From: Ferrimicrobium sp.
Lineage (GTDB): Bacteria > Actinomycetota > Acidimicrobiia > Acidimicrobiales > Acidimicrobiaceae
Direction: 5' to 3'
DNA: 7,689 bases
NCBI GenBank assembly: GCA_027365375.1
Contig: DAHXNM010000179.1
Coordinates: 1-7,689 of the forward strand
Both the position numbers and the translations under genes were made by a program. Shown here piece after piece: positions 5,891-7,689 of the stretch. The number at the start of each line of letters is the position of its first letter. Position 1 is the first letter of the stretch. The notes below the pieces were generated by a model. It searched no databases. It saw only the letters and a list, made by a program, of their open reading frames with translations, and was not told the DNA's origin.

Positions 5891-6829
5891 CTATTGGGCG
5901 ATATTCGCACGAGTGGAGCTCAACACCTTAACAGCCTTTGCTGCGACGAGTGGGCTGAACTGTGCCACCACAGACCCGATCAACGCAAAACCTATCAACT
6001 GTTTGTCGGTCGCATAACCGAAGAGCAATGGGACCATCGCGAGTGCGAACACCGGTCCAATCTGCTTCTTCAAGACAGTCGACCCGACGTACGCAACGAG
6101 AAGAGAGACGACGACTACGTATGGATCATGTGTCAAAAGCAATAGGCCGATAGATAATTCAAACGGAGTCACCAACCAAATCATCGTAATGATGTCGTCG
6201 AGCACCGGATGAGTTCTCGAGAGATGTTGAGCGCGTTCAGACATCGCCACCAACAGTGGAGGCACCATGAGCAGCGGACTACCAAATATCGCCATCATGA
6301 GCAAAGCTACGACCAGCGATCCAACAACCTTGCCAACATGCTCGAGTTCCCAGGACATGGCGCGATCGCGTCTAAAGCTCGGCCTGAGCAACACCAATGC
6401 TACAAGGGCCTCGATGCCCATGAGCGTGGCAACCGCTACCGGATACCACCATGAATGAATATCCAGGTAGATCGGTAAAAGCCCCGCAGATAACGCAGGC
6501 AGCGCAGGCACCTTCAGTATCACCAGGCCGGTGAACACCACCCCAAGTGCAAGAGGGATCTTCAACCAGATCGGGGCATCCAGATACATCGACATACCGA
6601 GCCCAAAGATTGCTGCAAGCACAATGTATGAGTAGAACGGAATAAGTTGGTCGAGCCAAGCTCGATTCCGGAAGAATAGCAGTCCTGAGCCAACGGCACC
6701 CATCTCCGGTACTAACGCTGCCGACTGATGGAAAAAGTGTACAGCGATAACCATCGAGACTGCGATACTGATAACAACGGCTGCCGCTGCGCCCTTGTGA
6801 TGTATTGCGTGAGTCATAAGTTGTTTCAT
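5891..6829 (-). CDS. HPP-like integral membrane protein with two internal repeats
   Basis: Polytopic inner-membrane protein, 312 aa from the ATG at 6829, with about 9-11 hydrophobic segments and short loops. The first half resembles the HPP family: PEMGAVGSGLLFF (41-53) sits where the family has PSFGASAVLLF, and PALPALSAGLLPI (108-120) sits where it has the HPP-x-GATALI segment. The defining His-Pro-Pro is not kept. The second half (about 160-300) repeats the pattern, with MVPPLLVAMSERA (188-200) and GPVFALAMVPLLFGY (258-272). This suggests a duplicated fold. HPP proteins have been linked to transport (nitrite in some cyanobacteria and plastids), but no substrate can be inferred here. I chose 6829 because AAAGTGAT precedes it and the upstream ORF ends 10 bases before; ATG 6865 has no visible ribosome-binding site. 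No lesions seen. Confidence 0.8.
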   Translation of the reverse strand: MKQLMTHAIHHKGAAAAVVISIAVSMVIAVHFFHQSAALVPEMGAVGSGLLFFRNRAWLDQLIPFYSYIVLAAIFGLGMSMYLDAPIWLKIPLALGVVFTGLVILKVPALPALSAGLLPIYLDIHSWWYPVAVATLMGIEALVALVLLRPSFRRDRAMSWELEHVGKVVGSLVVALLMMAIFGSPLLMVPPLLVAMSERAQHLSRTHPVLDDIITMIWLVTPFELSIGLLLLTHDPYVVVVSLLVAYVGSTVLKKQIGPVFALAMVPLLFGYATDKQLIGFALIGSVVAQFSPLVAAKAVKVLSSTRANIAQ

Positions 6830-6839
6830 ATCTATCACT

Positions 6840-7028
6840 TTAGTAGTAACCCAACCAATCACCATCCAGGGCAGGTAGTGTCATCACACGAATAGCGTTT
6901 GCGTGGGAAAGACCGCTATAGGCATAGTGATCAAGTTCCTGTAGCTCGACAGTGAGTTCGCAACCCTTCATGTCATCCCAGTGCATCCCCCTTGCGATCT
7001 TTACCAACCCGTTAGATCTGAGCCCCAT
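6840..7028 (-). CDS. Small hypothetical protein upstream of the HPP-like gene
   Basis: 62-aa ORF from ATG 7028, ending with TAA 10 bases before the chosen start of the HPP-like gene. This is spacing typical of a coupled operon. The product is not recognised. The second half (CELTVELQELDHYAYSGLSH to DGDWLGYY) has mixed hydrophobic and acidic residues consistent with a folded domain and has no membrane segment. No Shine-Dalgarno is obvious at 7028, and an in-frame TGA lies 4 codons upstream. Internal ATGs near residues 15 and 20 are alternatives. It may be the surviving C-terminus of a longer gene, or not coding at all. Confidence 0.35.
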   Translation of the reverse strand: MGLRSNGLVKIARGMHWDDMKGCELTVELQELDHYAYSGLSHANAIRVMTLPALDGDWLGYY

Positions 7029-7330
7029 ATGCGACGGGGATCATGGGAGCAAAATTAGGCCTACTACCTGCCGTGCTAAGAATCATCGGTGTTCGGTTTC
7101 AGCCTCGCGTTAGGCAGGACGGACCTCGAGTCGATACGTGGTGTCGATAGACACTCACGAATAGAAGCTAATGCATTTGCGTTCGAGCCAGATAGTCTAG
7201 TACGACCGTTGAAGTTAGGATGTGGCGAGCACCTACGCGCCAACTGCTCCAGATGCGGTTACCATGCGACATAATTCTCGCTTCGTATCCATTACTTACG
7301 GTCATATTGCGATGAAATATATAACAACAC
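7029..7330. other. Intergenic stretch, no gene supported
   Basis: Between the small ORF and the IS3 remnant, both strands hold only short frames without starts or motifs. One + strand frame ends with a CSRCGYH motif and one minus frame runs about 60 codons without an ATG; neither resembles a known family. The 7270-7330 part is A+T-rich. Confidence 0.4.
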
Positions 7331-7573
7331 TTATACCATGAATGAACCGGCGACTCTGTAGCCTTGGCGAGGATTGGCGAGGGCGAACTTACGTAAGATC
7401 TCGATGATCTCGGCGTCGACGTTCTCTTTGGGTTTTGCTACCTGCCTCTGGGTAGATCTTGGTTGACCGGTGACCCTGCAGGCTCTTCGCTCGCAAGACC
7501 TGCGAACCGCAGGCGCTTACAGCTTCACAGCGCTGCGCCTGCGATCCGGGGTTAGAAGTTTCCCGCGAGCCTT
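7331..7573 (-). pseudogene. IS3-family OrfB (transposase), truncated remnant
   Basis: On the minus strand the frame after OrfA reads KLLTPDRRRSAVKL and meets TAA at 7519-7517. It then continues in the same frame as CERRACRVTGQPRSTQR, PKENVDAEIIEILRKFA and LANPRQGYR before leaving IS3 homology and ending at 7331. These are the familiar N-terminal motifs of IS3-family OrfB (SERRACR, the GQ-RST segment and NPR-GYR). Full-length OrfB is about 270-300 aa with a DDE integrase core; here only about 75 residues remain and the whole catalytic domain is gone. The break lies at about 7345-7350, just after GYR, and marks where the element was cut. A perfect 6-bp inverted repeat, CCTGCG/CGCAGG (7499-7513), lies close to the premature stop. 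Confidence 0.8.
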
Positions 7574-7689
7574 CATCCTTTAACATGGCTTTGTCGAGAG
7601 TGAGATCAGCCACCATGATCTTGAGCCTTCGGTTCTCTGCTTCGAGTTCCTTCAAACGTTTGGCATCATTGGCCTTCATTCCACCATAA
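7572..7689 (-). pseudogene. IS3-family OrfA, C-terminal part, continues beyond the window
   Basis: The minus-strand frame enters at the right edge as YGGMKANDAKRLKELE, followed by AENRRLKIMVADLTLDKAML. This is the leucine-zipper/coiled-coil end of IS3-family OrfA, the helix-turn-helix protein that is fused to OrfB by programmed -1 frameshifting. The HTH would lie outside the window. Near KDE (7577-7572) the homology passes to the OrfB frame. The ORF itself runs on out of frame to 7389, with no transposase-like sequence after residue 36. Because OrfB is truncated, the element is non-autonomous whatever the state of OrfA. Confidence 0.8.

Noticed and set aside
5423..6145. 240-aa + strand ORF
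   Set aside because: Its second half is antisense to the clearly membrane-protein-like minus gene. The composition is His/Arg/Gln-rich with no recognisable domain.
7089..7274. + strand ORF ending in CSRCGYH, resembling half a zinc ribbon
   Set aside because: No second CxxC, no TnpB-like NAAINI segment after it and no ribosome-binding site. Probably chance.
1..7689. CRISPR array, tRNA or rRNA
   Set aside because: No regularly spaced direct repeats, cloverleaf with a CCA/GTTC arm, or rRNA-like conserved stretches were seen on reading both strands.

Overview
The window looks like an accessory, insertion-sequence-rich stretch of a bacterial chromosome with moderate G+C. The NarL-type sensor/regulator pair, the DprA-like/ComF-like pair and the mix of IS remnants suggest an actinobacterium of moderate G+C, perhaps Acidimicrobiia-like. 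That placement is inference. No rRNA, tRNA or CRISPR array was recognised.

Layout. (1) 1-434: a degraded C-terminal piece of an IS200/IS605-type TnpB on the + strand, followed by its right-end hairpin. (2) 642-2784, minus strand: an intact two-component operon, response regulator first and membrane histidine kinase second. (3) 3115-3735, minus strand: two transposon fragments back to back, the C-terminus of an ISXO2/IS1595-type transposase (frameshifted, with a stop) and the C-terminus plus right end of a second TnpB element. (4) 3717-5224, + strand: a DprA/Smf-like gene without its usual N-terminal region, then a ComF-like phosphoribosyltransferase broken by an in-frame stop and a one-base deletion. 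(5) 5390-7028, minus strand: a two-repeat HPP-like integral membrane protein, with a small unrecognised ORF just upstream and an unrecognised ORF (faintly GAF-like) just downstream. (6) 7331-7689, minus strand: the OrfA C-terminus and a truncated OrfB of an IS3-family element, running off the window.

How the parts relate. The kinase and regulator form a self-contained signalling unit with coupled translation. The DprA-like/PRTase pair is the most interesting cargo. The two proteins resemble the competence proteins DprA and ComFC. DprA-like (SLOG-fold) proteins also occur in predicted nucleotide-centred conflict systems. Here the module appears decayed: the second TnpB remnant runs into the 5' end of dprA from the opposite strand, so dprA's present TTG start and its strong GGAGGA ribosome-binding site seem to come from transposon DNA, and the PRTase has two lesions. 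Both TnpB remnants end in the same layout (AAG, stem-loop, then AGGTYSAC). Their 3' regions are candidate omega-RNA (reRNA) remnants. The second lies in an unusually hairpin-dense block at 3521-3604.
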